From Pseudofrankia sp. DC12 (GTDB lineage: Bacteria > Actinomycetota > Actinomycetes > Frankiales > Frankiaceae): DNA of 64,000 nucleotides. Positions within the stretch are counted from its first letter, which is position 1. Each line of letters starts with the position of its first letter. The notes under the pieces are model-generated. The model searched no databases, was not told the origin of the DNA, and saw nothing but the letters and a program-made list of their open reading frames with translations. The DNA is taken from the NCBI RefSeq assembly GCF_000966285.1, contig NZ_KQ031391.1, positions 3,259,208-3,323,207 of the forward strand. The letters are read 5' to 3'. The position numbers were made by a program, and so were the translations under genes. Positions 44,178-55,945 of this stretch are shown in pieces.

Positions 44178-46202
44178 TCACGGCAGCGCCGTCAGGGAGA
44201 CGGCGAGCAGGCCGGGACGCAGGTCATCCCAGCGATACCAGGCGGTCAGCTCTCGCCCCGGGTGCTCCCAGGGGTTGCGCAGCAGCACCCGCCCGCCGGC
44301 CACGTCGACGGCCAGCACCGTGTACGCGTGCCGGCGGACCAGGCCCGTGTCCGCGTGTGGCGCGTCATCGCCGGTCGAGACGATCACGACGTCCCCGGCG
44401 GCCAGGCGGGCCGCCAGCTCACGGGCGGACACGTCGGCGGGCCGGAGCGTCCGGTGCGGCAGGCCGGTCAGGTCGCTGGTCGCCACCCCCGGGTCGCCGC
44501 CGTTGATCGCGTCGTAGCCACCGTGCGCGCGGGCGTAGGCCTTCTCGTAGACCGCCGCCCACAGCTCGGGCCGGCCGGTGGCGTCATAACCGGCCATCCC
44601 GGTCCGCGCCGGCCGGCTTCCCACGCCAGCACCGGCGGCCAGGCCGGGCAGGTCGCGAGTGACGGTGACGGGGAAGGGCCGGCCGTCGCGGTACAGCGTG
44701 ACGGTGAGCGTGCCGTTGGCGTTCTCCCGGATGCCGTCGGCCAGCAGGGCCGGACGTTGGCGGGCCAGTGCCACCAGCGCGGCGGCGAGGTAGCAGTCGT
44801 CCACACCGCCCTGGCCGACGTCGGAGGAGGAGATGCCGTCGCGGATCACCGCGTCGGTCCGGTCGGCCGCAGGCCCGTCCGCGCCGGGTGCGCCACCGCG
44901 TTGGCCGCTGGCGCCCGGCGCGGCGGGCTCAAGGCTCGGCAACAGCCGGACCAGCTCGTCGAGCATCGCCGCCGGCGCGCTTGCCAGCAGCAGGTCCGGA
45001 ACGGCCGTCAACGCGGCGAGCTCGGCCCAGGTCCGCGCCGCCAGCCGCGTCATCAGCCGCGGCACCGCGGCGGCGAGCACGGCCAGCGGTGCGCCACGCA
45101 GCCGGCTGATCACCGCCTCCCGGGTCGCCGGCGGCAGCACGGCCAGCCGCCGGCCCACCTCCAGCAGGTCGCCGGCCGACAACGACCTCGGTCGCGTCCC
45201 GATCAGGGCTAGCAGACCGGCGGCCACGGACCTGATCTCGCCGAGGCTCGGTGGCGGCGCGTCGTCGAACCAGGCCCGCTGGTCGATCAGGACCCCACCG
45301 GCACGCACGGCGTCCTCGGCCGCCGCGAAGTGCGCCATCCGCCGATCGAGCGACGCCGCCAGCCGTGGGCCATCGGTCGCGACGACGTGCGCGCCGAGCC
45401 TGAGAACGTCGGTGGCCACCGCCAGCCCGCCGACCCGGAACGTCGCCGCCGGCCGGACCGTGACGACAGCCCCGGCGGCGGCGCCGAGGCCGGCGCCAGC
45501 CGCGGTGACCAGCCCGGTCAGTGCGGCGACGGTGGCGTGCAGCGCCTGGTCCTCGGTCCTGTCGACGGCAGTCGCGAGCCGCGCGGCGCTGGTGCCGGCC
45601 GCGCGCAGCAGGCCGGCGAGAGCGCCCAGCCGTCCCGCGTCGAACGAGACCGGACGGTCCCCGCCGACGTCCCCGCCGGGCGGGTCGGCCGGGTCGACGC
45701 GGTCCAGCAGCCCGGCGGCGAGGGCCCGGACCAGCGCCGGTTCGGGCGTGTCCCATCCGCGCGGCATCGCCGGCACGACCGCGGCGGGCGCCGGGTCCGC
45801 CACAGCGAGGGCCGGGCCGCCGGACCTCTCAACCGCACCGCCACCCCCGGCGAGGCCGGGACCGCCGGCCGAACCACCGGCGAGGCCTGGCACGGCGGTC
45901 CTGGCAGCGGCGTCGAGGACGCCCGCGACCCGGATGTACCAGCCGGACCGCAGCGCCATCACCGCGGCGGCGGCCGTCAGGGCCTGCTGCCAGGCGTCGA
46001 TCCGGGCCGTCGAGCGCCGCTGCCACGGGGAGGACCAGGCGTCGGTGGTGTTCAGCTCCGACACCGGCTCCAGCAGGGTGGAGGTCGCGACAGCCAGCCG
46101 GCGCAGCTCCTCGGCCGCGTCACGCAGCCGCGCGACGGCGGCCGCGACCACGGCCGGCAGCCGCGCGGCCTGGTCGTCGGCATAGTCCCGGTCCCGCGCC
46201 AT
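44178..46202 (-). CDS. Calpain-type (C2 family) cysteine protease with N-terminal helical region
   Basis: The 674-residue protein has the C2 peptidase catalytic triad in the C-terminal 240 residues: Cys470 in GGVDDCYLAAALVAL, His625 in VRRHAYTVLAV and Asn643 in LLRNPWEHPG. The first 450 residues are helical and Ala/Gly-rich; residues 1-100 contain a WXG-like helix pair (TTDAWSSPWQRRSTARIDAWQQ). No signal peptide is present, which with the helical N-terminus is compatible with a type VII-like export route, but no secretion genes are nearby. Bacterial calpain-like proteases have few known targets. Confidence 0.85.
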   Translation of the reverse strand: MARDRDYADDQAARLPAVVAAAVARLRDAAEELRRLAVATSTLLEPVSELNTTDAWSSPWQRRSTARIDAWQQALTAAAAVMALRSGWYIRVAGVLDAAARTAVPGLAGGSAGGPGLAGGGGAVERSGGPALAVADPAPAAVVPAMPRGWDTPEPALVRALAAGLLDRVDPADPPGGDVGGDRPVSFDAGRLGALAGLLRAAGTSAARLATAVDRTEDQALHATVAALTGLVTAAGAGLGAAAGAVVTVRPAATFRVGGLAVATDVLRLGAHVVATDGPRLAASLDRRMAHFAAAEDAVRAGGVLIDQRAWFDDAPPPSLGEIRSVAAGLLALIGTRPRSLSAGDLLEVGRRLAVLPPATREAVISRLRGAPLAVLAAAVPRLMTRLAARTWAELAALTAVPDLLLASAPAAMLDELVRLLPSLEPAAPGASGQRGGAPGADGPAADRTDAVIRDGISSSDVGQGGVDDCYLAAALVALARQRPALLADGIRENANGTLTVTLYRDGRPFPVTVTRDLPGLAAGAGVGSRPARTGMAGYDATGRPELWAAVYEKAYARAHGGYDAINGGDPGVATSDLTGLPHRTLRPADVSARELAARLAAGDVVIVSTGDDAPHADTGLVRRHAYTVLAVDVAGGRVLLRNPWEHPGRELTAWYRWDDLRPGLLAVSLTALP

Positions 46203-46483
46203 CGGACCCCCCGCGCCGGTGTCTTCCCGCGCGGATCAACGTAGGGCGGCCGGCGGTGGATGTCACTCGAGCACTTGATCGTGACCGGTCCGCAACAGAG
46301 GCCGGGATGGCCGAGTTGCGCTAGCTTGGGCGGGGTGGCTGTCGCCCGCCCATGACCGTCAAGGCCGGCGCCCGGGCAACGCGCGGACGGCGCACCCCAC
46401 AGGTGCGCCCCACGACAGCTGCACCTGACCGACAACCGCGGCTGGAACGACCGCCCGCGTACCATCCGTCGAAGGAGCCAGCC

Positions 46484-47704
<1,221 letters not shown>

Positions 47705-47795
47705 GCGCCGCCCGCTGGCGTTAGCGGGCGGAGGCTGGGGAGTTACCTGGAGGCGACCAGCTATCGACGACGGGTGACCACGCAAGGAGGCAACG

Positions 47796-47993
47796 ATGCA
47801 TGCGACCGCAGGAGACCGAGTCTGCGTCCGCAGCCGGACGGTCGGCCAGGCCGAACGGCACGGCGTCGTGATGGAGGCACGCGGCATCCCGGACGGCCCG
47901 CCCTACCTGATCCGCTGGGACGACGGCCACGAGGGCCTTTGCTTCCCCAGCGCCGACTCCGTCCTGGAGATCTTCACCAAGCAACACGCCTGA
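47796..47993 (+). CDS. DUF1918 family small protein
   Basis: The 65-residue protein is a single DUF1918 domain: AGDRVCVRSRTVGQAERHGVVMEARG, then YLIRWDDGHEGLCFPSADSVL. DUF1918 is a small beta-barrel domain common in actinobacteria, with an SH3-like fold suggested by its pattern. Its function is not known. GAGG-type ribosome site (AAGGAGG) lies about 6 bp upstream of the ATG. A strong terminator follows. Confidence 0.9.
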   Translation: MHATAGDRVCVRSRTVGQAERHGVVMEARGIPDGPPYLIRWDDGHEGLCFPSADSVLEIFTKQHA

Positions 47994-48007
47994 CCGCAAG
48001 ACGCCGC

Positions 48008-48037
48008 GAGGCCGCTCCCACGCGTGGGAGCGGCCTC
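48008..48037 (+). terminator. Perfect 30-nt palindromic terminator after the DUF1918 gene
   Basis: GAGGCCGCTCCCACG is followed directly by its exact reverse complement, 14 bp after the stop codon. Confidence 0.75.
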
Positions 48038-48108
48038 GTCGCTCCGGCCCGCGTTCCGCGGAACCGGAGGTCACGTGCGCCGACCACCCGAGCCGGCCCG
48101 AAGACGGC

Positions 48109-48136
48109 GAGGGCCGCTCCGGCGGGAGCGGCCCTC
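48109..48136 (-). terminator. Terminator downstream of ahcY
   Basis: GAGGGCCGCTCC pairs with GGAGCGGCCCTC around a 4-nt loop. It lies 70 bp past the ahcY stop and has nearly the same stem as the hairpin at 48008. Confidence 0.7.
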
Positions 48137-48205
48137 GTCACGTGCGCGGGTGTTACGGATGAGCGGCGATCCGCTGACTGCCCGTCGGGCAGTCAGCCAG
48201 CCGGC

Positions 48206-49642
<1,437 letters not shown>

Positions 49643-50007
49643 CTCTCTCCTTCGGCGCTCCGCGCGCGCTCCTGAGACCTTTGTGACCATGGTCCGATCT
49701 AAGACCTTGTGACCACATGGTCCGATCTAAGACCTTGGTGACCACAGCCGACGCCCGAGCGAGGGATTCATAGCCCGTGCCGTACGGCGTCACGGTACGG
49801 CACGCGGCGGCGCGCGCAGGCGGCCGGCCCCGTAGTCGGGAACGGCCGCCGCCCGCGATTTTCCCCGCCCTAGCAGGGGCTTTCGCGTCAGGCCACGGCG
49901 GTGAAACTTGACGCGAACTGGTCAGGAAACCCGGTCGAGCGGACGTCCGGGCGCCGCTGGGGCCTGCCTGAGCGGCAGCCCGGACCCGTTACCGGAGCCA
50001 GCCGCCG
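49643..50007. other. 365-bp region upstream of ahcY with repeats and a hairpin
   Basis: The interval contains two 21-bp direct repeats close to ahcY and a 9-bp stem hairpin at 49776-49804 (CGTGCCGTA/TACGGCACG). It also lies downstream of the MMPL gene and may hold its terminator. No gene is supported. Confidence 0.55.
49682..49745 (-). repeat. 28-bp-period direct repeats in the ahcY leader/promoter region
   Basis: CATGGTCCGATCTAAGACCTT occurs exactly at 49688-49708 and 49716-49736. A third partial unit (CCTTGGTGACCAC) follows at 49733-49745. Spacing is 28 bp. On the ahcY strand each unit reads AAGGTCTTAGATCGGACCATG. The position, 40-100 bp before the start codon, suits a regulator-binding array or a leader RNA. 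Confidence 0.75.
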
Positions 50008-52545
50008 CTACGCCACGCTGCTTCCGGTCGGCGTGTCCACCGAGGAGGCGGCCAGGCCGGTCGACGCCTCGCCGGCGCCGCCCTTCGGGCGGTAGACCCA
50101 GCCGCGCTCGTCCGCCCACACCAGCAGCGGCGGCAGCACGACGAGCGCCGACAGCAGCGCGACCGCGACGTTGAGCGCGACGACCAGGCCGAAGTCGCGC
50201 AGCAGCGGCAGCGGGCTGAACGCCAGCACCAGGATGCCGACGACGGCCGCCGCGGCCGACACGAGGAACGCCCGGCCGGTGCGCGCGGCCGCCTCGTCGA
50301 CGGCCACCCGCGGCGAGCGGCCGGTCGCCCGTTCATCCAAATGCCGCTGCACGATCAGGGTGGTGAACTCGGTGCACAGGGCGATGACCAGCGGACCGCT
50401 CACGGCCGTCAGTGGGGACAGCTCCAGGCCCGACCCCCGCGCGATCAGCGACGTCAGGCCCACCGCGATCAGCACCGGGACCACGGACAGCAGCGCCTTG
50501 GCGATGCTCAGGTACCGGAGCAGCAGCACCAGGAAGACGCCGATCAGGGCGTAGTAGGTGAGCGCGGCCCGGTTGTGCTGGATGTTGTCCAGCAGGCTGG
50601 TGCCGACGACGGCCAGGCCCGACGGCGTCGCCCGCACCCCGGGCGGCGGCTGCACGGTCGCCCGGATGTCCTTCACGACGACGGCGCGCTGTTCCAGCGA
50701 GCTCGGGCCGGTCTGGAAGATCAGGTTCATCGCGCCGGCGGTCCCACCCGGCGAGCTGAGGTTGACCGTGCTGGCCCGGATCGCCTCCGGAGCGGCCGCG
50801 TAGGCGGCGCGCACGTCGTCGCCGGTCGGCGGCACCATCTTCGCGCCCGGGACGTCGAGCAGGTAGCCGACGGTCGTGACGAGGCTGGAGGCGTTGGTCA
50901 GGACGTCATCGTGCTTGGCGATCTGGTCGCGAGCGACGGTGTTCACGAACGCCGCGGTCTTGTCATCGAAGAGATTGTCCGCCTGGATGAAGACGCCCAG
51001 CTCGCTGGTGGTGCCGGCGTGGCCGCCCAGGTAGTCGAGGTCCTTGATGACCTGGCTGTTCTGGTTGACCCATTTCTGCGGGTCAGTCTGGATCTTCTGG
51101 CCGCCCTCGACGAACGCACCGCCGACGAAGACCGCGATCGCGATCACGACCAGTGGCAACGCCGCGGCACGCGGCAGCGACCCCAGCGTCACCGTCGCGC
51201 GGCCGAGCGGCCCGCGGGTGTAGTCCTTCGGCTGGGTCGGCCGCTTGTCCTCGCGCCACGCCAGCGTCGCGGACGTCAGCAACACGGTCGCGATCACGAT
51301 GATCGGCAGGCCGATGGCCAGCAGCACGCCGAAGTCGCGGATCATCGGCGTCGCGTTGAACTCGAGCGCGAGGAAGGCGGCCACGGCGGTGACGGTGGCC
51401 AGCGTGAGGGCCGGCATCAGCCTGCGCAGCGTCGCCGCGACCGGATGCTCGGCCTGGTCGAGCTGCGCCTCCTCCTCCACCCGGCTGTGCAGCTGGACGG
51501 CGAAGTCGATGCCGACGCCCAGCAGCACCGGCAGACCGGCGATCGTGACGACGTTCAGGTGGATCCCGAGGTAACCGGCGAGGCCGAACGCCCAGATCAG
51601 ACCGACCACGACGACGCCGAGCGGCAGCAGCCGCCAGCGCACCGCGAACGCGACCAGCAGCAGGCCGGCCATGAGCGCCAGGGCGATGGCGCCGAGGGTC
51701 AGGAAGCCCCCGCGCAGGTAGTCGTTGATGTCCTTCAACAGCACCGAGGCACCGGTCGTGACGACGTGCGCGTTCTCGAAGTGCTGCTTGGCCATCGCCT
51801 GCTGGACCAGGCTCGCCGCCGCGCCCTCGTCCTTGATCGAGGCGTTGCCCTCGAGCCGGACGACCATCTGCGCGTTGGTGCTGTTCGGGAAGAACGGCAC
51901 CAGCGCCTCGCGGACCTTGCCGCTGTTGTCGTAGAGCAGGAAGTTGTCCCAGGCCTGGGAGCCGATGATCTGCTGCGCGGGCGGGACCGCGTTGACCCGG
52001 CCCAGGGTCTTGATCGCGTCCTGGAGCCGGATCGCCTGTGACGTCGGATCGGTGTCGCGCTGCTGCGCCGAGAGCAGCATCTTGGCGGCCGGACTGTTGA
52101 TCGGGTTACCGTCCGCGCTGCTGACCAGGTTGTGGGTGAACTGCAGAGCGGTGACCGGGGTGACCACGGCGACGATCCGCTTGTCCGCCTCAAGCTCCTT
52201 GGTCACCGCCTCGAACGCCTTCAGGTTGTTCGGGGTGAACAGGTCGGTGAGGTTCTTGCCCGGGTCGACCGTGAAGTCCGTGATCATCGACTCGCCGCCG
52301 AACAGCGACTGGTAGGCGTGGTTGTCCTTCGCCACCTGCGAGCCCGAGTTCAGGTAGTTGCTCTGGTCCGTACTGAACTTCAGCTGGGAGATGCCGAAGC
52401 CCAGCCCCACGGTGATCACGAGCGCGATGACCGCGACGATGCCACTGCGCTGCCCCGCCATCCGGGCAGCCGACGTCCAGAAGGCTCCGGACCGGCCGCC
52501 GTGCGTGGGTCCGCGCGACTCGGAGGGACCTGGGGGTGTGGACAC
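50008..52545 (-). CDS. MMPL/RND family membrane transporter
   Basis: The 845-residue protein has the RND superfamily layout: one helix (SGIVAVIALVITVGLGFGIS), a large outer domain of about 220 residues, six helices, a second outer domain and six more. Family signatures are LGVGIDFAVQLHSRVEEEAQLD (residues about 345-366) and its second-half equivalent LVIALCTEFTTLIVQRHLDERATG. MMPL-type proteins export lipids or lipid-linked molecules; hopanoid exporters (HpnN) belong to the same group, and Frankia makes hopanoids, but no hopanoid gene is adjacent. A start at 52545 is the GTG of MSTPPGPSES. Confidence 0.9.
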   Translation of the reverse strand: MSTPPGPSESRGPTHGGRSGAFWTSAARMAGQRSGIVAVIALVITVGLGFGISQLKFSTDQSNYLNSGSQVAKDNHAYQSLFGGESMITDFTVDPGKNLTDLFTPNNLKAFEAVTKELEADKRIVAVVTPVTALQFTHNLVSSADGNPINSPAAKMLLSAQQRDTDPTSQAIRLQDAIKTLGRVNAVPPAQQIIGSQAWDNFLLYDNSGKVREALVPFFPNSTNAQMVVRLEGNASIKDEGAAASLVQQAMAKQHFENAHVVTTGASVLLKDINDYLRGGFLTLGAIALALMAGLLLVAFAVRWRLLPLGVVVVGLIWAFGLAGYLGIHLNVVTIAGLPVLLGVGIDFAVQLHSRVEEEAQLDQAEHPVAATLRRLMPALTLATVTAVAAFLALEFNATPMIRDFGVLLAIGLPIIVIATVLLTSATLAWREDKRPTQPKDYTRGPLGRATVTLGSLPRAAALPLVVIAIAVFVGGAFVEGGQKIQTDPQKWVNQNSQVIKDLDYLGGHAGTTSELGVFIQADNLFDDKTAAFVNTVARDQIAKHDDVLTNASSLVTTVGYLLDVPGAKMVPPTGDDVRAAYAAAPEAIRASTVNLSSPGGTAGAMNLIFQTGPSSLEQRAVVVKDIRATVQPPPGVRATPSGLAVVGTSLLDNIQHNRAALTYYALIGVFLVLLLRYLSIAKALLSVVPVLIAVGLTSLIARGSGLELSPLTAVSGPLVIALCTEFTTLIVQRHLDERATGRSPRVAVDEAAARTGRAFLVSAAAAVVGILVLAFSPLPLLRDFGLVVALNVAVALLSALVVLPPLLVWADERGWVYRPKGGAGEASTGLAASSVDTPTGSSVA

Positions 52546-52719
52546 GAGCGGACTCCTGGCGGGGTTCGATGGGGCGGCGATGGGCTGCCCAACTGGTTAC
52601 TGGTGAGTTAGGTAACAGGTCCCCAAGCTGTATAGCCCAACTCCCACCCGGATGTGCAGTCCCCACGGGTCAGTGACCGCGACAAGTCCCCAGAGTGCCG
52701 GACAGGTTACGCTCAGAGA
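52546..52719. promoter_or_regulatory. Region upstream of the MMPL gene with a possible operator
   Basis: GTTAC at 52596-52600 and GTAAC at 52612-52616 form an imperfect inverted repeat about 55 bp upstream of the start. A nearby local regulator was not found. Confidence 0.3.
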
Positions 52720-53820
52720 TCACTTCTTCTCGTTCGGTAGATCCTTGGTGTAGTGGAGCTCGGTCGTGTTCGAAAGATCGTGGAGGTCGCGGGTCTTCCC
52801 GGTGGGCTGGTAGCCCAACCGCTCGTAGAGCCGGTGCGCGTCGGTGAACCGCGTGTCAGACCACAGCTCGACTACCTCGGCCTGGCGCCGCAGGGCCTCC
52901 CGCTCCACCAGCCAGACGAGTGCCTGGCCGAGCCCGCGCCGCCTGGCGCTCGCCGCGACGTAGAGCGACTTCAGCTCGGCCCACCCGGGCGCGGTCTCGC
53001 GCACCGCGACGCTGGCGGCGAGCCGGTCAGGCTCCTCGGTGTCCTCGACGACCCACATCCGGCCGCGGTAGCGAGCCGGGTCCCGGTCGCCGGCGTAGGC
53101 CGTCGCCGGGGCGCGCATCCACGGCTCCTCGCCGTCGACGTCGAGCACGCAGCCCGGGTACTCGGACCAGGCCGCGCCGATCAGCCGCTGCACCTCCGGC
53201 CCGTCGCCGTCCCGGACAGGCCGCAGTCCCGGCAGGATCGACCGCCGCATCCAGACGTGCTCGATACCGGCGGTCCGGTCGGGCGGCCCGAAGGTCTCGT
53301 AGCCCAGGCCGAGGTACAGGCCGGCGACGGCCGCCTGCGCGTGCAGGCGGATGCCCGTCAGGCCCCGCTCGGCCGCGCGGCGCTCCAGCGCCGCCGTCAC
53401 GGCCCTGGCCAGCCCGCGGCCGCGCGCGTCCAGGCGGACAGCGACCCGCCCGATCACCCCGACGGACTCGCCCGGCCTGTCGGCGGCCAGCTCACCCGGC
53501 TCGGCCGGCATCGACTCGGCCGGCGTGAGCCCGGCCTCGGCCGGACCGAGCTCGAGACCGGGGATGGCCACCGGATCCAGCAGGCGGGCAGTCGCGAGCG
53601 CTTCGCCGGCCCCGTCCCAGACGACCGCGTGGTCCGCGGCGAGGTCCGCCGCGTCGTGTTCCAGCTCGGCCGGGACCCCCTGCTCCTCGACGAAGACCGC
53701 GGTCCGTAGCGTCCGCACCGCAGCCGGGGGCGGGCCTGGTAGCACGACGACGCGGGGCGGGCCGCCGTCGTCGTCACCGCCGCTCTCGGTACGAGGACCT
53801 GGACGAGCCGACACAACCAT
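52720..53820 (-). CDS. Tandem GNAT-domain acetyltransferase
   Basis: ATG 53820 (MVVSARPGPR) gives 366 residues with two acetyltransferase domains. The first (about residues 20-195) has AVFVEEQGVPAELEHD, VIGRVAVRLDARGRGLARAVTAALE with the acetyl-CoA Gly pattern, and LGYETFG. The second (about 200-355) has VYPG-type N-terminal DGDGPEVQRLIGAAWSEYPG, LKSLYVAASARRRGLGQALVWLVER (motif A, R-R-x-G-L-G-x-A) and RLYERLGYQPTG. Substrates are unknown. The N-terminal domain resembles ElaA-like GNATs. Confidence 0.85.
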   Translation of the reverse strand: MVVSARPGPRTESGGDDDGGPPRVVVLPGPPPAAVRTLRTAVFVEEQGVPAELEHDAADLAADHAVVWDGAGEALATARLLDPVAIPGLELGPAEAGLTPAESMPAEPGELAADRPGESVGVIGRVAVRLDARGRGLARAVTAALERRAAERGLTGIRLHAQAAVAGLYLGLGYETFGPPDRTAGIEHVWMRRSILPGLRPVRDGDGPEVQRLIGAAWSEYPGCVLDVDGEEPWMRAPATAYAGDRDPARYRGRMWVVEDTEEPDRLAASVAVRETAPGWAELKSLYVAASARRRGLGQALVWLVEREALRRQAEVVELWSDTRFTDAHRLYERLGYQPTGKTRDLHDLSNTTELHYTKDLPNEKK

Positions 53821-54266
53821 GGGCCGGAGTCTAGGAAGCGAACGAGCGGCCCGGACTGCGCTCGGCCAGCCCGCCCGCGCTACCGGCCACCCGCACCCAG
53901 GCGCCACCAACCCTGCCGCACCGGCACTTCCGGGCCGGGCCGGCGGAGGCCCGCGCACGCCGTTCAGCCGGGCCGGATGACCCCGCGTGACAGAGGACAC
54001 AGCGAATGACAGTCGCAAGTCGCGCTTTTCTGGCACGGCCGGCTACAGCATCGTCTTCTGACCGGGCCCGGCAAGGCGGCAGAAATGAGCCTCTCCCGCC
54101 ATCGCCCCCAAGGCGCGGCCCGAGGTCGCGCGCAACCGCGTGAATGGCGGAGGCTCTCCGGCTAAACAGGGGTCATAAATGGACATAATGGACAACTTCT
54201 GCGCGCGTGCCGTGGCCGCCGGCAGCACTGCGCTGACGGTTCGGTCCGGCCGCCGGGGGCGGTGAC
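53821..54266. other. 446-bp intergenic region before the amidase gene
   Basis: No gene was recognised. A lower-GC stretch at 54165-54215 (TCATAAATGGACATAATGG) could hold the amidase promoter. Confidence 0.4.
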
Positions 54267-55082
54267 GTGGCCGCCACCCGGTATCCGTCGGCCGCCTGGC
54301 GCCCGGTGGTCAACACCTCCGGCACGATGGTCGAGCCGACGCGGGGCCTCATCCCGCACGTCCAGCAGGGCAACGGCTCGCTCTACGGCATGTTCAACAC
54401 CCCCAGCACCCAGGTCTCCAGTCATCTGTGGCTGTCCAAGGGCGGAGCCTGGGAGCAGTACGTCGACCTCTCCGACAAGGCGTGGGCCGAGGCTGCCGGC
54501 AACCCGTACTGGATCTCGGTGGAGTGCGAGGGATACGACACCGAGGACTACGCGCCGATCCAGGTCCAGCGGCTCGCCGAGTTCTACGCCTGGGGCATGA
54601 CCGAGTTCGGCTGGAAGGCCGAGATCACCGACAGCGTCGACGGGTACGGAATCGGCACCCACCGGATGGGCGGCACCGCCTGGGGCGGTCACTCCTGCCC
54701 CGGCGACATCCGCGCCAACCGACGCCAGGACATCCTCGCCGCCGCGCTGGCGCTGACCGGCAACCCGCCGCCCACCCCGGGCCCGTCCCAGGCCCAGCAG
54801 CGTTACGTCAACATGCCGACGCTGCGCAGCGGCAGCAAGGGCTCGGCCGTCGTCACGCTGCAGAACGCACTGAACATCATCTTCGGCCACGAGGCGCCGA
54901 CCGGCGACCCGAACCGGCTCGTCCCGGATGGCAGCTTCGGCCCCGCGACCCAGGCCCGCGTCGGCTCGCTACAACGGCTGAACTCGCCGTACTACGGCCC
55001 GATCCCGGTCGACGGGGTCGTCGGCCGGCAGACCTGGCTGAAGATCGGCTACATTCTCACGGGCATGAACCGCTCGGTCTAG
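54267..55082 (+). CDS. N-acetylmuramoyl-L-alanine amidase with peptidoglycan-binding domain, endolysin-like
   Basis: The 271-residue protein has an Amidase_2 (PGRP-like) domain at about residues 10-170 and a PG_binding_1 domain at about 190-265. The amidase zinc ligands are probably His30 in LIPHVQQGNG, a histidine around HRMGGTAWGGHSC and Cys-Pro-Gly in SCPGDI. Segment SSHLWLSKGG is the 'SSHY..S..G' motif. The binding domain starts LRSGSKGSAVVTLQNALN. There is no signal peptide, so the enzyme could act as a phage endolysin or need other export. GTG start. Flanking genes are not phage genes. Confidence 0.8.
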   Translation: MAATRYPSAAWRPVVNTSGTMVEPTRGLIPHVQQGNGSLYGMFNTPSTQVSSHLWLSKGGAWEQYVDLSDKAWAEAAGNPYWISVECEGYDTEDYAPIQVQRLAEFYAWGMTEFGWKAEITDSVDGYGIGTHRMGGTAWGGHSCPGDIRANRRQDILAAALALTGNPPPTPGPSQAQQRYVNMPTLRSGSKGSAVVTLQNALNIIFGHEAPTGDPNRLVPDGSFGPATQARVGSLQRLNSPYYGPIPVDGVVGRQTWLKIGYILTGMNRSV

Positions 55083-55124
55083 AGTGGCCCGGGTCAGGCG
55101 CTGGGCGCCTCAGCCGAGCCCGCC

Positions 55125-55775
55125 TCAGGAGTTCAGATAGGCGAGGACGGCGAGGACGCGGCGGTTATCGTCGGCGGACGGCGGCAGGCCCAGCTTGCTG
55201 AAGATGTTGTTGGTGTGCTTGCCGACGGCCTTCTCGGTGACGAACAGGCGGCCGGCGATGGCCCCGTTCGAGCGTCCCTCGGCCATGAGCCCGAGAACCT
55301 CGCGCTCGCGGGCCGTCAGGGTGCGCAGGGGCTCGTCCCGGGAACGCCTGGTCAGCAGCTCGGCCACCACCTCCGGGTCCATCGCGGACCCACCGGCGGC
55401 GACCCGGCGAATGGCGTCGACGAACTGGCCGACATCGCTGACCCGGTCCTTGAGCAGGTAGCCGACCCCACCCCCGGGACTGGTCAGCAGCTCGCGGGCG
55501 TACAGCGGCTGCACGTCCTGGGAGAGGACGAGCACCGGCAGGCCGGGGATGCGCGAACGTGCCTCGATCGCCGCGAGCAGGCCCTCGTCGGTGAAGGTCG
55601 GCGGCAGCCGGACGTCGACGACGGCGACCTCGGGCTGGTGCGCGATCAGCGCGCGCACCAGTGACGGCCCGTTGTCGACCGCCTCGACCACCTCGAAGTC
55701 GTAGGCCGTCAACAGCCTGATCAACCCGTCACGCAGCAGGGCCAGGTCCTCGGCGAGCACGACACGCACGCGCAT
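55125..55775 (-). CDS. LuxR/NarL-family response regulator
   Basis: The 216-residue protein (ATG 55775) has a receiver domain: acidic pair in RVVLAEDLALLRDGL, phosphoacceptor Asp in VAVVDVRLPPTF, and Lys in GYLLKDRVSDV. A C-terminal LuxR helix-turn-helix follows: LTAREREVLGLMAEGRSNGAIAGRLFVTEKAVGKHTNNIFSKLGL. No sensor kinase gene lies nearby, so the partner is elsewhere. It converges on the amidase gene. Confidence 0.9.
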   Translation of the reverse strand: MRVRVVLAEDLALLRDGLIRLLTAYDFEVVEAVDNGPSLVRALIAHQPEVAVVDVRLPPTFTDEGLLAAIEARSRIPGLPVLVLSQDVQPLYARELLTSPGGGVGYLLKDRVSDVGQFVDAIRRVAAGGSAMDPEVVAELLTRRSRDEPLRTLTAREREVLGLMAEGRSNGAIAGRLFVTEKAVGKHTNNIFSKLGLPPSADDNRRVLAVLAYLNS

Positions 55776-55945
55776 AGCCTTCCACCTCACCCGGACGGCC
55801 AATCGATCAGCCCGGATGGACCGGTTCGGCCGGACCGGTCGTTCCGCACCTGGCTCGTCGGCGTGATCTCACCTTCGTGCTCGGCGCGGGCCGGATGACC
55901 ACCCTGCTGGTCGGCCTGCCGCGGCTGGTGGGACGTCGGCCTGGC

